A stretch of DNA of 23,113 nt from the NCBI GenBank assembly GCA_002297005.1, contig DBIX01000051.1, positions 1 through 23,113 of the forward strand. The letters are read 5' to 3'. This document shows positions 1 to 8,874 of the stretch, piece by piece (position 1 is the stretch's first letter; every line of letters begins with the position of its first letter). Source of the DNA: Cyanobacteria bacterium UBA791 (GTDB lineage: Bacteria > Cyanobacteriota > Vampirovibrionia > Gastranaerophilales > Gastranaerophilaceae). The notes under the pieces are model-generated. The model was not told the DNA's origin, ran no database searches, and saw nothing but the letters and a program-made list of their open reading frames with translations. A program made the position numbers and the translations under genes.

Positions 1-25
1 TAAAAAATAAAAATATATTACGATG

Positions 26-31
26 TATAAT
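26..31 (+). promoter_or_regulatory. -10 box predicted to give a leaderless ClC mRNA
   Basis: A perfect TATAAT lies exactly six bases before the ATG at 38, so transcription would start at or next to the start codon. No Shine-Dalgarno sequence is visible before either ATG (23 or 38). The -35 region at about 3-8 is only A-rich. The same spacing recurs at four other genes in the window, which supports the reading. Confidence 0.55.
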
Positions 32-37
32 GAACTT

Positions 38-1702
38 ATGAAAAGTATTCACCTTAATTTTAATAACGTCTTTACTGGCTTACTAAAAAGTAAAATTATC
101 TTACAAGCCTTGCTTGTAGGCTTAATTTCAGGTTTATTAGTTGTACTTTTCAAATTATCAATAACAGAACTTTTCAATTTTATACAAAGAGCAACTTCAA
201 ATATACAATTTCTGTTCCCAATAATAATGGCACTTGGGGGGCTTGTTTCAGGATATTTGGTGTATAAATTTGCACCAGAAGCTAAAGGTAGCGGTATACC
301 TTACGTAAAAGCAAGCCTATTACACTTAGGAAACCTTACAAGAGTTCGTAGTATATTTGTTAAATTCTTTGGTGGTATTGCCTCAATCGGAACAGGGATG
401 TCATTAGGTCGTGAAGGTCCAAGTGTTCAACTTGGAGCTGGTAGTGGGGCTTTAATTGGTAAATTGTTCAAGCTTAGTGGTACAGATAATGACAAACTAA
501 TCTCAGCCGGTGCAGGTAGTGCGATTGCGGCAACTTTTAATGCACCTATTGCTGGTACAATTTTTGTACTTGAAGAACTTATGCAAAAATTTAATTCATC
601 AATACTTTTTCCGGTACTTGTTTCAACTGTTGTAGCCTCAAGTTTAGCAAGATTTTTACTAGGAAACAACACCTCTTTCTTAATTCCAGCACTTAATTCT
701 AACACTTCTATAAATATTTTTGTTTGCCTTGTAGTTGGTATTACAAGTGGTATTCTTGGAGTTTTGTTTTCAAAGCTTATCCATTTCAACAACGATTTAT
801 TTTTAAAAATAAAAATTAAACCGTATTTTAAGCCGATGATAGCAGGATTTTTTGTAGGAATAATTGGTTTATTCTTGCCATTAATCCTTGGTAGCGGAAA
901 TAGTAGCGTAGATATTTTATTACAAAATAAAATCCCTATTATTTTAGTAACTTTAATTTTTGTATTCAAATTTTTAGTAACTCCTTTTTGCTTTGGTTCA
1001 GGAGCAGTCGGCGGAATATTTTTACCAATGCTAATGTTAGGAGCTTATCTTGGCTATATTTGCGGATTTGTTTCAAACTATTTTGGACTAGAAATAAATC
1101 TTGTTGCAATCTCTCTAATTGGGATGGCATCATTTTTATCAGCTGTTGCAAGAACTCCAATCACAGCAACTGTTATGGTCTTTGAAATGACTGGCGGATA
1201 CAATTTTATTCTTCCAATAATGCTATCTTGTGCAGTTGCTGATTTGGTTGCAGAAAAACTTCATCATAAACCGATTTATTCAGAGTTAATTGTAAATCAA
1301 GTAAAAAATTCTACTTCTGCAAAAATGTTAGAAAATAAAAAGGTTTCTGAAATTATGCAAAAAGAAGTTGAAATCATATCGCAGGATTTACCAATAAATG
1401 ACGCCCTAAAAGAAATGGACGGAGAAAAACATAGTTTTTGTCCAGTTGTTGATGCAAAGAATAGACTAATTGGTGCTATTTTAAAATCTGATATTGAAGA
1501 TGTTTTAATAAATTGCGGAAACAAGGACTTGAAAGTTAAAGATATTATGGAAACAAACATAATAACTGCAGAAGCTGATTTGAATTTGTACACGCTATAT
1601 TTCAGACTTCATGCCAGCAACTACGACAAAGCTATTGTAATTAATGAGGACAAAAAAGTTTTAGGAATTGTTTCTCGCTACGATATTCAAGAAATTCTAT
1701 AA
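38..1702 (+). CDS. ClC-family chloride channel / H+/Cl- antiporter with C-terminal CBS pair
   Basis: Integral membrane chloride transporter of 554 residues. The ClC signatures appear in order: GSGIP (84-88), GREGP (124-128, with gating Glu126), a Glu-Glu pair after FNAPIAGTIF (179-180), GGIFLP (325-330) and the conserved Tyr in KPIYSEL (Tyr414). Having both the external Glu and an internal Glu fits a proton-coupled antiporter more than a passive channel; this is inferred from the family. Two CBS domains (about 437-491 and 504-554) follow and may sense nucleotides. I chose the ATG at 38 over the in-frame ATG at 23 because a TATAAT sits six bases before it and would lie inside the gene if 23 were used. 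The gene converges on the SDR gene and overlaps it by 6 bp. Confidence 0.93.
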   Translation: MKSIHLNFNNVFTGLLKSKIILQALLVGLISGLLVVLFKLSITELFNFIQRATSNIQFLFPIIMALGGLVSGYLVYKFAPEAKGSGIPYVKASLLHLGNLTRVRSIFVKFFGGIASIGTGMSLGREGPSVQLGAGSGALIGKLFKLSGTDNDKLISAGAGSAIAATFNAPIAGTIFVLEELMQKFNSSILFPVLVSTVVASSLARFLLGNNTSFLIPALNSNTSINIFVCLVVGITSGILGVLFSKLIHFNNDLFLKIKIKPYFKPMIAGFFVGIIGLFLPLILGSGNSSVDILLQNKIPIILVTLIFVFKFLVTPFCFGSGAVGGIFLPMLMLGAYLGYICGFVSNYFGLEINLVAISLIGMASFLSAVARTPITATVMVFEMTGGYNFILPIMLSCAVADLVAEKLHHKPIYSELIVNQVKNSTSAKMLENKKVSEIMQKEVEIISQDLPINDALKEMDGEKHSFCPVVDAKNRLIGAILKSDIEDVLINCGNKDLKVKDIMETNIITAEADLNLYTLYFRLHASNYDKAIVINEDKKVLGIVSRYDIQEIL

Positions 1703-2557
1703 AGCGACTTCGATAATCTGTTTTAACAAATAATCATATAAAAGTTTTAAGCCGTCTTCCATTTTTGTAAATTTGAAATTCGGAATTTCGGCTAATAATC
1801 TTGAATTATCACCAGTATACTCATTACCCCATTCTTGATTTTTAATTTTAATTTCTGATTTATAATTGCTAATATCATTAACAATTTTGGAAATTGTTTT
1901 TAAATCGATAGACTCACTTGGAGTAACATTAATAACATTTTCTTTTGGTTTATCATTCATAAAATGTTCAACAATTTTACACAAATCTTCTATAAACAAA
2001 TAATCAAAAACAACATTTTGATTAATTACTATTGGTTTACCTTGTAAATTTTGGCTAATCGCATACGTTGGAAATCTGCTTTCCTTTTCGCCATATCCAT
2101 AACACGCAAAAATTGTTAGACAAGTAACGTCGGCTCTATTTTTTACAAGTTCAACAATCTTTTTCTTAGATTTGCCATAAAGATCAGGAGGATTACAATT
2201 TTCTAAGCAATCTTCTTTTACCTTTTGAATAGGTTTTGATTTGTCATACATAGCACCAGAAGAAAATAAAATCATGCCGGTATCTTTATTTTTATATTTT
2301 AATAAATTTTCTACCATTTTTATATTTTCATCAAATGTTTCAGGTTTATCTTCAACACCTCTAACGCCACCTACTGATGCACAATGAAGAATAAAATCAA
2401 TTTTATTTTTTCCAAAATATTTTTTTACAGCCTCTTCATCAATACAATCAAGCTCATAACTTCTTGGAGTTAAAAGATTATACTTATCCTTAAAAAAAAT
2501 TTTTAAATTTTTACCAATAAATCCACCTGAACCTGTAATCAAAATATTTTTAATCAT
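1697..2557 (-). CDS. NAD(P)-dependent SDR-family epimerase/dehydratase/reductase
   Basis: Extended short-chain dehydrogenase of 286 residues, probably acting on a nucleotide-activated sugar. The N-terminal Rossmann motif is GSGGFIG (9-15). The catalytic YxxxK is Y127-G-K-S-K131, with a candidate Ser at 99-100 in FSSGAMY. A C-terminal substrate-binding part contains FDYLFIEDL, as in WcaG/GDP-fucose-synthase-like enzymes. The start ATG overlaps the 3' end of the upstream TPP enzyme by 8 bp, and an AAGGA lies about 11 bases upstream, so the two are translationally coupled. The pairing suggests one two-step sugar modification. The exact substrate cannot be read from the sequence. Confidence 0.88.
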   Translation of the reverse strand: MIKNILITGSGGFIGKNLKIFFKDKYNLLTPRSYELDCIDEEAVKKYFGKNKIDFILHCASVGGVRGVEDKPETFDENIKMVENLLKYKNKDTGMILFSSGAMYDKSKPIQKVKEDCLENCNPPDLYGKSKKKIVELVKNRADVTCLTIFACYGYGEKESRFPTYAISQNLQGKPIVINQNVVFDYLFIEDLCKIVEHFMNDKPKENVINVTPSESIDLKTISKIVNDISNYKSEIKIKNQEWGNEYTGDNSRLLAEIPNFKFTKMEDGLKLLYDYLLKQIIEVAL

Positions 2558-4331
2558 TTAAAAGGTTTTCCTTAAATTCTTCTCTTGGTAAAAATGGATA
2601 CATATCCTCTATGCTTGGAGAAATCATTGTTCCGTCATCAAGTTTTTTTGAAGATAATTTTGGCAAAAATGCGTATTCTTTTTCTACCATAACTTCACAA
2701 AGGATTGCACCATCTGTTTTTAAAACTTTTTCAATTTCTTCTTTCATAGTTTTTGGATTAGAAATTTGAATATATTTTAGACCAAAGCCATCAGCGAGTT
2801 TGCTAAAATCAGGCATTCCAACTCCACTATCAAGACCTGAACCGGTCATTCTGCCGTCAAAAAAGTTTCTTTGAGTTTGTCTTATTGAAGAATACCCCGC
2901 ATTATTTATAAGAAAAATTTTAATTGGTAAATCATTGTACGAAATAGTTTCTAACTCTTGTAAATTCATCATAATAGAGCCATCACCAGTTAAGCAAATG
3001 ACATTTCTTCCGTTTGCCTCGTAATAAGCTCCAATAGAGGCTGGCAAGTCAAACCCCATAGATGCATCACCTGAATTTAAGAAAAGTCTTTGATTTCGTT
3101 TTATAACTGCAGTTTGATGAGTACAAATACAAGCTGAACCATTACCAGCAACGACAATATCCTCACTACTCAAATTATTTGTAAGATTATGTATAAAATC
3201 ATAAACATTTATCACATCTTCTTTTGATTGGTATTCTTGTGTATTTTCAAAATCATATTTTTTATACAAATTCTTTGAAAAATCTAACCATTTTTGACAA
3301 TCTAATTCAGGGAAATTCTTAATCAATTCAGGCAAAAATTCTTTCATATCTGAGTTTATTGCCAAATCAGGTTTTACTAAAGGTTTTTCTAGCTCGGCTT
3401 TATCAATATCTACAATAATTTTGTATGCATTTTTAGCAAAATTTTCCCAATTGTAGCTTACTTGTCTAATATTGTTTCTTGTCCCTAAAAACAAAATTAC
3501 ATCAGCATTTTGCAAGGTAAAGTTACCGGCTCTTTGTCCAGCAGTACCGATTCTGCCACAAAAGTTTTTATGATTTGTCGGCATAATATCCATACCGTTA
3601 AAGGTCGTAACTACGGGAATATCAGTTTTCTCTACAAAATTTAAAAATTCTTTTTCTTGATTAGAAAGTCTTAAACCGTGTCCAGCAACTATCAATGGTC
3701 TTTTTGCAGATTTTAATTTTGAAATAACTTCATCAATTTTTAAATCATATTTAGGCTTTTCATCTGACGGAATAAAATCAATTAAATCCTCTTCGTCAAT
3801 TAATGCACCTTGAACATTCATAGGAATATCAAGCCATACAGGACCAAATCTACCTGTTGTTGCCTCGTAGATAGCTCTATCTAAATGATATTTTATCTCA
3901 TTAGGCTCTGTAACCATTTTTGCGTATTTTGTAAGAGGTTTTACACAAGAAATTATATCAACCTCTTGATCACCAAGCTGACGCAGATTTAATTCAGGAC
4001 AAGATGCCATATTTGTAGAAAATTTAACCTGCCCTGAAATATACAAAACAGGAACAGAATCAGTCCATTGACCGAAAACACCGTTAAGACAATTCAATCC
4101 CCCAGGACCTGTTGTAACATTAACAACAGCAAGTCTTTGATTAACTCTTGCATACCCCTCAGCCGAAAAGGCACAAGCCTGTTCGTGATGATTAGCAACA
4201 TAAGGAATAAATCTACCCAAACTATCGTTCAAATGCATAGCACCGCCACCAGACACCATAAAAAAGCGTTCCACGTTATGATGTTCCTTTAACCTTTTAG
4301 CTATGTAATCTGATAATTTTATTTTAGACAT
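2550..4331 (-). CDS. Thiamine-pyrophosphate-dependent enzyme, acetolactate-synthase-like (glycan-locus type)
   Basis: Three-domain TPP enzyme of 593 residues resembling acetolactate synthase large subunits. The N-terminal Pyr domain holds the catalytic Glu50 in NHHEQA. A central domain covers about 190-340. The C-terminal PP domain carries the cofactor motif GDGS (449-452) ending in NN (476-477). No regulatory small subunit is present, and the neighbour is a sugar SDR enzyme, so branched-chain amino-acid synthesis is unlikely. Relatives in O-antigen clusters, such as YerE-type enzymes, add a two-carbon unit to a keto-sugar, and I infer something similar here. I chose the ATG at 4331 over the in-frame TTG at 4349 because a GAGGGG lies about 10 bases upstream of the ATG. 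Confidence 0.85.
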   Translation of the reverse strand: MSKIKLSDYIAKRLKEHHNVERFFMVSGGGAMHLNDSLGRFIPYVANHHEQACAFSAEGYARVNQRLAVVNVTTGPGGLNCLNGVFGQWTDSVPVLYISGQVKFSTNMASCPELNLRQLGDQEVDIISCVKPLTKYAKMVTEPNEIKYHLDRAIYEATTGRFGPVWLDIPMNVQGALIDEEDLIDFIPSDEKPKYDLKIDEVISKLKSAKRPLIVAGHGLRLSNQEKEFLNFVEKTDIPVVTTFNGMDIMPTNHKNFCGRIGTAGQRAGNFTLQNADVILFLGTRNNIRQVSYNWENFAKNAYKIIVDIDKAELEKPLVKPDLAINSDMKEFLPELIKNFPELDCQKWLDFSKNLYKKYDFENTQEYQSKEDVINVYDFIHNLTNNLSSEDIVVAGNGSACICTHQTAVIKRNQRLFLNSGDASMGFDLPASIGAYYEANGRNVICLTGDGSIMMNLQELETISYNDLPIKIFLINNAGYSSIRQTQRNFFDGRMTGSGLDSGVGMPDFSKLADGFGLKYIQISNPKTMKEEIEKVLKTDGAILCEVMVEKEYAFLPKLSSKKLDDGTMISPSIEDMYPFLPREEFKENLLND

Positions 4332-4365
4332 TAATGCAATACCCCTCAATCATCCCCACGTGGTT

Positions 4366-4374
4366 ATTATAACA
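4366..4374 (-). promoter_or_regulatory. Extended -10 promoter for the TPP enzyme / SDR pair
   Basis: On the minus strand this reads TGTTATAAT, a perfect extended -10 (TGnTATAAT). It lies about 35 bases before the ATG at 4331 in the 66-bp gap after the FkbM gene. The -35 position has only TGTTTA. The surrounding bases (TATGTTATAATAAC) nearly match the other internal promoter at 10485-10493. Confidence 0.6.
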
Positions 4375-4397
4375 TAGGAAGAAAACATTAAACAGGA

Positions 4398-5414
4398 TTA
4401 ATAAGGTTCACAGATTAAAAGAGTTTCAAAAGAAATATTTCCGTCAATTGGTTTTCTAATTTTAAAATTATAACCCAAATCCCAACTTTCAATCATTGGT
4501 TTAATATCAAAAAAATCTTCTAAAGAATGATAAATACTAATCAATAATATAGGTTTTTGAGATTTAATAGTTTCTTTAGCTCCGTGCAAAAATTGTTGTT
4601 CAAATCCCTCTACATCTACTTTAATTAAGCCAATATTCATTGGATTATCTTTAATAAATTCATCTAGAGTTGTTAAATTAATTTCTTCATAATTATCTGT
4701 ATCCAAATATGTATCAATCAATGTACTTGCAGAATTGTTTACTGCGAGCTTTAGAATTTCCTTTTTATTACCTAATCCTATTTTATGAGGGATAATATTT
4801 GATTTATTATTCATTTTAATTGTTTTCAAAATTAAATCATAATTTTCTTTTTCAGGTTCAAAAGTATGAACTTCAGCATCTGTATACTTAGATAAAACAA
4901 TAGCAGAATCACCTATAAAGCCACCGACATCAAGAATATTCTTATCTTTTATGTAATCTAAGTTATCTATATCATGAATTTGATGTTCGTAATAAAAAAC
5001 GCTAGATTCAAAGTGATTAATAGGTATTAGAAACTCTTTGTACGAATAACAATTATCGTCCAATTTTTTAATTTGATTTTTAAAATCCAATTTCAAGCGA
5101 CCAAGCTGTTCTTTTTCTTTTATCGTAAAACAATTTATTTTTTCAGCTTTTGAATTAAGAACCTTTTTAATTCTTGCAAGAATTGTATCCACAGTTTTTA
5201 CACTTGTTTTATCCAAATTTTGAATTAAAACTTTTCGTTTAGAACTTATATTCTTATTTTTAGAAAGAAAGTTTTTATAGGCTTTTACAATTTCAGAATT
5301 TCTATACCAAGTAGCGTAAAAAGGATATGTTTTTATATTCTTATAAAAGAAAAATAAACTATATGTCATTCTTTTTAACAGTATTATCAATTTTAAATTG
5401 TCAAATAATTCCAT
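4398..5414 (-). CDS. FkbM-family SAM-dependent methyltransferase
   Basis: Protein of 338 residues whose C-terminal half (about 155-335) is an FkbM-type methyltransferase. SAM motif I is DVGGFIGDS (162-170), followed by the acidic residue in HTFEPE (184-188) and the family-typical LIKVDVEGFE block near 264-273. Residues 1-150 are Lys/Asn-rich and unassigned. FkbM enzymes usually O-methylate sugars or other small molecules, and here the likely target is a residue of the surface glycan made by the neighbouring transferases. The start ATG is 1 bp after the stop of the upstream gene, so the two are co-translated. Confidence 0.88.
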   Translation of the reverse strand: MELFDNLKLIILLKRMTYSLFFFYKNIKTYPFYATWYRNSEIVKAYKNFLSKNKNISSKRKVLIQNLDKTSVKTVDTILARIKKVLNSKAEKINCFTIKEKEQLGRLKLDFKNQIKKLDDNCYSYKEFLIPINHFESSVFYYEHQIHDIDNLDYIKDKNILDVGGFIGDSAIVLSKYTDAEVHTFEPEKENYDLILKTIKMNNKSNIIPHKIGLGNKKEILKLAVNNSASTLIDTYLDTDNYEEINLTTLDEFIKDNPMNIGLIKVDVEGFEQQFLHGAKETIKSQKPILLISIYHSLEDFFDIKPMIESWDLGYNFKIRKPIDGNISFETLLICEPY

Positions 5415-5415
5415 T

Positions 5416-6954
5416 TTAATTACTTTCTCTAATTTTACCTATAAATAAAACTCTATGTGGATAAGTTTTATCATCAATAGTCACAGACTGAATTGTTTCT
5501 TTATGCAACAATTCAAAAAACATCTTAAAATGTTTTTCAAACCATTCTTCTGTATACCAAGCAGGAACAGGTGGAAGTTCATTTGAATTTTCTGAAGAAT
5601 ACATCCCCAAGGGACAAAATTCAACATATACATACTTATTTGAAGCACTTTTTATTTTATTAAATACATATCTAATATCAACTTTTTGCGTCAATATCAA
5701 ATGATGAGTCAATGCTAGAGCAAAAACAATATCGCACTTCAAACACGATAAATATTCTCTAAGGAAATTAATAAGCAAAGAATCAATAATAGACTTTGAG
5801 TTATTTATTTTTTGATATAAGTAACATTTATCAATTGCATTACTATCGTAATCAGCATTTATCAGTTTACTAAATTTGCCTAAATTATTATTTTCTAAGT
5901 ATCTTAAAAAATAACCAGAATTACCAGCGATATCAATTGCACTAACAGAATCAGAAGAATATTCATTTACCAATTCAAAAATTCTTTTAAATCTTAAATC
6001 TTGTATAGATTTTTCATTTGGAGCATAATTTCCCCATTGAGTATTTGATTGAACATTATTCAAAAGTAAATCAATATAAGCTAACTTTATTCTCTTTTTT
6101 ACAAAAACATTCTCCAAAATTTTATTATAAGTTTTTGAACTTGATTTTTTATGGAATTTCAAAAAATTGTCCAACAAAAGTTCGCCTTGTTTTGACAATT
6201 TTGAATAATGTCCCTCATTTAAGGCTGATGGATTGTCTATATATTGCATTGATACCAATGGCATAACATTTTTGTTTAAAAATTCAAGCAAACCACGATT
6301 TAAAGTGCCTGAAACAAATGACCCTAAATCAAAAAACATTGGTTTACCTTTATATAAAGTAGCATTTGCTTGATGTCCATCAATTAGACAATAACCAAAC
6401 GCATTTGCAATTGTATTTACCAATAAAGTAACTAAAGCTAAATCTTTTTTAGCTTCAAAACTATAATAACAAGTAGGATAACAAGTTATTTTTTCTATCT
6501 TAATTAGTATTGGATAATTATCAATAGAATATTTTGAAATCTCAAAATTAGGTATCAATCTAAAATGAGCCAAGGTTTGTAAAAGACCACTTTCGTATAA
6601 AGTTTTAAAATAATTTAATTTCTCTGGATATATTGCTCTATAAATATTGTTGTCTTTATCAAAAATTATTGGACCTAGAGAATCTAAAGAATATTTAATT
6701 TCAAAGTCTTTTAAAACAACTTTTTCTTTTATATCTTCAAAATGTATTTTTGGCAAAGAGTTTTTATAATTTAAAATTTCATTAATTTTGTCATTATAAA
6801 ATTTTTCTTTATTTTTAAGCTCATTTTTCGTAATATTTACAGGTTTTAAGTTATAACTTAAAAGATTTTTTGTCTTTATATTCTCTAATATTTTCTTTAA
6901 TCTCATTATTGTTTTTAGCTTTAAATCTATCATATACTCTTCCCAATTAGTCAC
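5416..6954 (-). CDS. Two-part protein: kinase-like N-terminal region and class I methyltransferase C-terminal domain
   Basis: 512 residues. The C-terminal part (about 335-510) is a SAM-dependent methyltransferase: motif I DIAGNSGYF (341-349), acidic pair in NADYD (366-370), and FALALTHHL (411-419). The N-terminal part (about 85-270) contains IDGHQANATL...FFDLGS (191-212). This resembles the HxxxxN / D(F/L)G catalytic-loop layout of protein- or aminoglycoside-kinase folds and also the N-terminal region of NoeA-like nodulation methyltransferases. The likely role is decoration of the glycan. The start is uncertain: GTG at 6954 has a weak AGAG, while the in-frame ATG at 6933 is preceded by GGGAAGAG. 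The longer form is given. Confidence 0.75.
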   Translation of the reverse strand: MTNWEEYMIDLKLKTIMRLKKILENIKTKNLLSYNLKPVNITKNELKNKEKFYNDKINEILNYKNSLPKIHFEDIKEKVVLKDFEIKYSLDSLGPIIFDKDNNIYRAIYPEKLNYFKTLYESGLLQTLAHFRLIPNFEISKYSIDNYPILIKIEKITCYPTCYYSFEAKKDLALVTLLVNTIANAFGYCLIDGHQANATLYKGKPMFFDLGSFVSGTLNRGLLEFLNKNVMPLVSMQYIDNPSALNEGHYSKLSKQGELLLDNFLKFHKKSSSKTYNKILENVFVKKRIKLAYIDLLLNNVQSNTQWGNYAPNEKSIQDLRFKRIFELVNEYSSDSVSAIDIAGNSGYFLRYLENNNLGKFSKLINADYDSNAIDKCYLYQKINNSKSIIDSLLINFLREYLSCLKCDIVFALALTHHLILTQKVDIRYVFNKIKSASNKYVYVEFCPLGMYSSENSNELPPVPAWYTEEWFEKHFKMFFELLHKETIQSVTIDDKTYPHRVLFIGKIRESN

Positions 6955-6970
6955 GCTTACTCTAACATTT

Positions 6971-7927
6971 TTAAAATAATTGATATTTTTTTAAAAGTAA
7001 AAATATCGTTTTTTGTGTTTTTATCTTTAATTGATTAAATACAAATATTGCATTATCAATTTTTGGTTTATATTTTTCATCATATTTATTTTTCAATAAA
7101 TTTGAAATACACAAGTACTTAAATTGTGTTTTTAGCAAATATCTCCAGAATAAATATGATTTTATACTTCTGCATAGCCAAGGTTTTCCTGATACATAGT
7201 GAAAAACAACAGCATTTTTATTACGTTCATCATAAATATCTTTAAAGTCATTTGTATTATAATAATATTCTTTTAAGTCAGGCATAAAGTTGAACTTATA
7301 GTCTAAAAGTTTATAATTACCATCAAAAACGATATTAAAAATATCTTGGTCCGCACATAACAATTTATCAGATAATTCTTGAGTTTTTACCAAAAGCTCA
7401 TCCAAATATGCACCTTTATTAAATTTCGAAATATCAATTAAAAGAACGCCTGAATTAAAATAAGAAAAAGTACCTTTGTAATTTTCATATATACTTTCTT
7501 TTAAATTAATTTCGTTATTTCCAAAAAATTTTTCAGAAATTGCACCAATAGGATAGCCATCAAGTTCTTGGTTGTACAACTTTTGAATATCACCATTTAC
7601 AACTATGTCACAATCTAAATAAATAACTTTTTCTAGATTTGGTTTTAAGCTTGAAATAAAATATCGTGAAAACGCACTTGTTGAGTAATGTTTTATCGCT
7701 GGGAATTTATCAAGATTAAATTTTCCCATATTAAGATATTCAATCGTTTTGTTTTTAAAACGTTTTAGAGATTTTTCAATCTTTGATTTATATTTTTCAT
7801 CAATGTTATCTTCAAGAATATAAAAATCAATAAAAGATTTAGTATTACATAATATTGAATACATTGTCACGCACAAATACGGTGCATAATTATTGTTAGA
7901 TGCAAGGAAAATAGATATTTTTTTCAT
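6971..7927 (-). CDS. GT8-family glycosyltransferase
   Basis: Cytoplasmic GT-A fold transferase of 318 residues, LPS-galactosyl/glucosyltransferase type. The metal-binding DxD is D105-C-D107 in VIYLDCDIVV. Further family signatures are FNSGVLLID, CADQDIFN and the metal-ligand His in FHYVSGKPW. A basic, hydrophobic C-terminal tail of about 50 residues probably tethers it to the membrane. It shares its start base with the stop of the upstream paralogue (TAATG). The donor sugar cannot be predicted. Confidence 0.92.
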   Translation of the reverse strand: MKKISIFLASNNNYAPYLCVTMYSILCNTKSFIDFYILEDNIDEKYKSKIEKSLKRFKNKTIEYLNMGKFNLDKFPAIKHYSTSAFSRYFISSLKPNLEKVIYLDCDIVVNGDIQKLYNQELDGYPIGAISEKFFGNNEINLKESIYENYKGTFSYFNSGVLLIDISKFNKGAYLDELLVKTQELSDKLLCADQDIFNIVFDGNYKLLDYKFNFMPDLKEYYYNTNDFKDIYDERNKNAVVFHYVSGKPWLCRSIKSYLFWRYLLKTQFKYLCISNLLKNKYDEKYKPKIDNAIFVFNQLKIKTQKTIFLLLKKYQLF

Positions 7928-8874
7928 TATCTTAAGTCCTTATTTAATTTTTTATTTATTGTCAAAATTTCATATATTGGAGGACAAAAATATTTTACAA
8001 ACTTCAAAATTTTTGAATAGTATTTATTGTAATAATATTTTGGAATATTAAAAATACAAAAATATTTAAAATCAGTTTTTAGTAAATATTTCCAAAATAT
8101 TACTGATTTTACGCTTTGCAAATACCAAGGTTTACCTGATACATAATGGTAAACAACAGCATTATCATAGTTTTTGTCATAAATTTCTTTAAATTTCTTT
8201 TCTCTATAATAAAACTTTTTTAAATCTGGCATAAAATTATATTTATAGTCCAAAATTTTATAGTTGTTATCAAAAATAATATTAAAAATATCCTGATCAG
8301 GACATGATAACTTATCAGCCAATTCAAAAGTTTTTTCTAATAATAAATCTATGTAATTACCTTCTCTAAACTTTGGAACAGCTATTAACATAACTCCTGC
8401 ATTAAAAGATTTTATATCAGAACTAAATTTTGAATACAAATAATCCTTGATATATTTAGCATTTTTTTTGTAAAAATCTTCTAACACAACACCGATAGGG
8501 TACATTTCTAAATCTTCATCATATAATTCAGAAATATCAGAATTTACAATAGTATCACTATCCAAATATAAAACTTTATCAAAGCCTAATGATAATTCAG
8601 AAATAAAATATCTTGAAAATGTATTCACCGAATACTGAGTAGTATCAGGGAATTTTTTAAGATTATACTTTGCCATGTCTATGTATTCAACACTAAAATT
8701 ATCAAAAAGTTTTAATGAATTTTCAATTTTTCGTTTTGAATCTAATTTTATTCCACCATCTAAAATAAAAAATTTAATAAAAGATTTTGTATGTACTAAA
8801 ATAGAATACATTGAAGCACATAAATAAGGAGCATAATTTTCGTCACTTGGTAAAACAATAGGTATCGTTTTCAT
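7927..8874 (-). CDS. GT8-family glycosyltransferase (tandem paralogue)
   Basis: 315-residue GT8 transferase and close paralogue of the gene just downstream. Shared blocks include NYAPYLC, the region around TFSRYFIS, DxD at 105-107 (VLYLDSDTIV), FNAGVML, CPDQDIFN and YHYVSGKPWY. A TTG at 8877 is in frame. The ATG at 8874, which shares its A with the TGA stop of the upstream GT2 gene, is the more natural coupled start. The two paralogues probably add successive or alternative residues to the same glycan. Confidence 0.91.
   Translation of the reverse strand: MKTIPIVLPSDENYAPYLCASMYSILVHTKSFIKFFILDGGIKLDSKRKIENSLKLFDNFSVEYIDMAKYNLKKFPDTTQYSVNTFSRYFISELSLGFDKVLYLDSDTIVNSDISELYDEDLEMYPIGVVLEDFYKKNAKYIKDYLYSKFSSDIKSFNAGVMLIAVPKFREGNYIDLLLEKTFELADKLSCPDQDIFNIIFDNNYKILDYKYNFMPDLKKFYYREKKFKEIYDKNYDNAVVYHYVSGKPWYLQSVKSVIFWKYLLKTDFKYFCIFNIPKYYYNKYYSKILKFVKYFCPPIYEILTINKKLNKDLR

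Noticed and set aside
427..969. 180-codon open frame on the minus strand inside the ClC gene
   Set aside because: It is fully antisense to strongly conserved ClC motifs, has no recognisable domain and is a frame shadow in a well-supported gene.
2550..4331. Annotation as IlvB (branched-chain amino-acid synthesis)
   Set aside because: There is no ilvN/ilvH/ilvC neighbour, and the overlap with a sugar SDR gene within a glycan locus argues for a different substrate.
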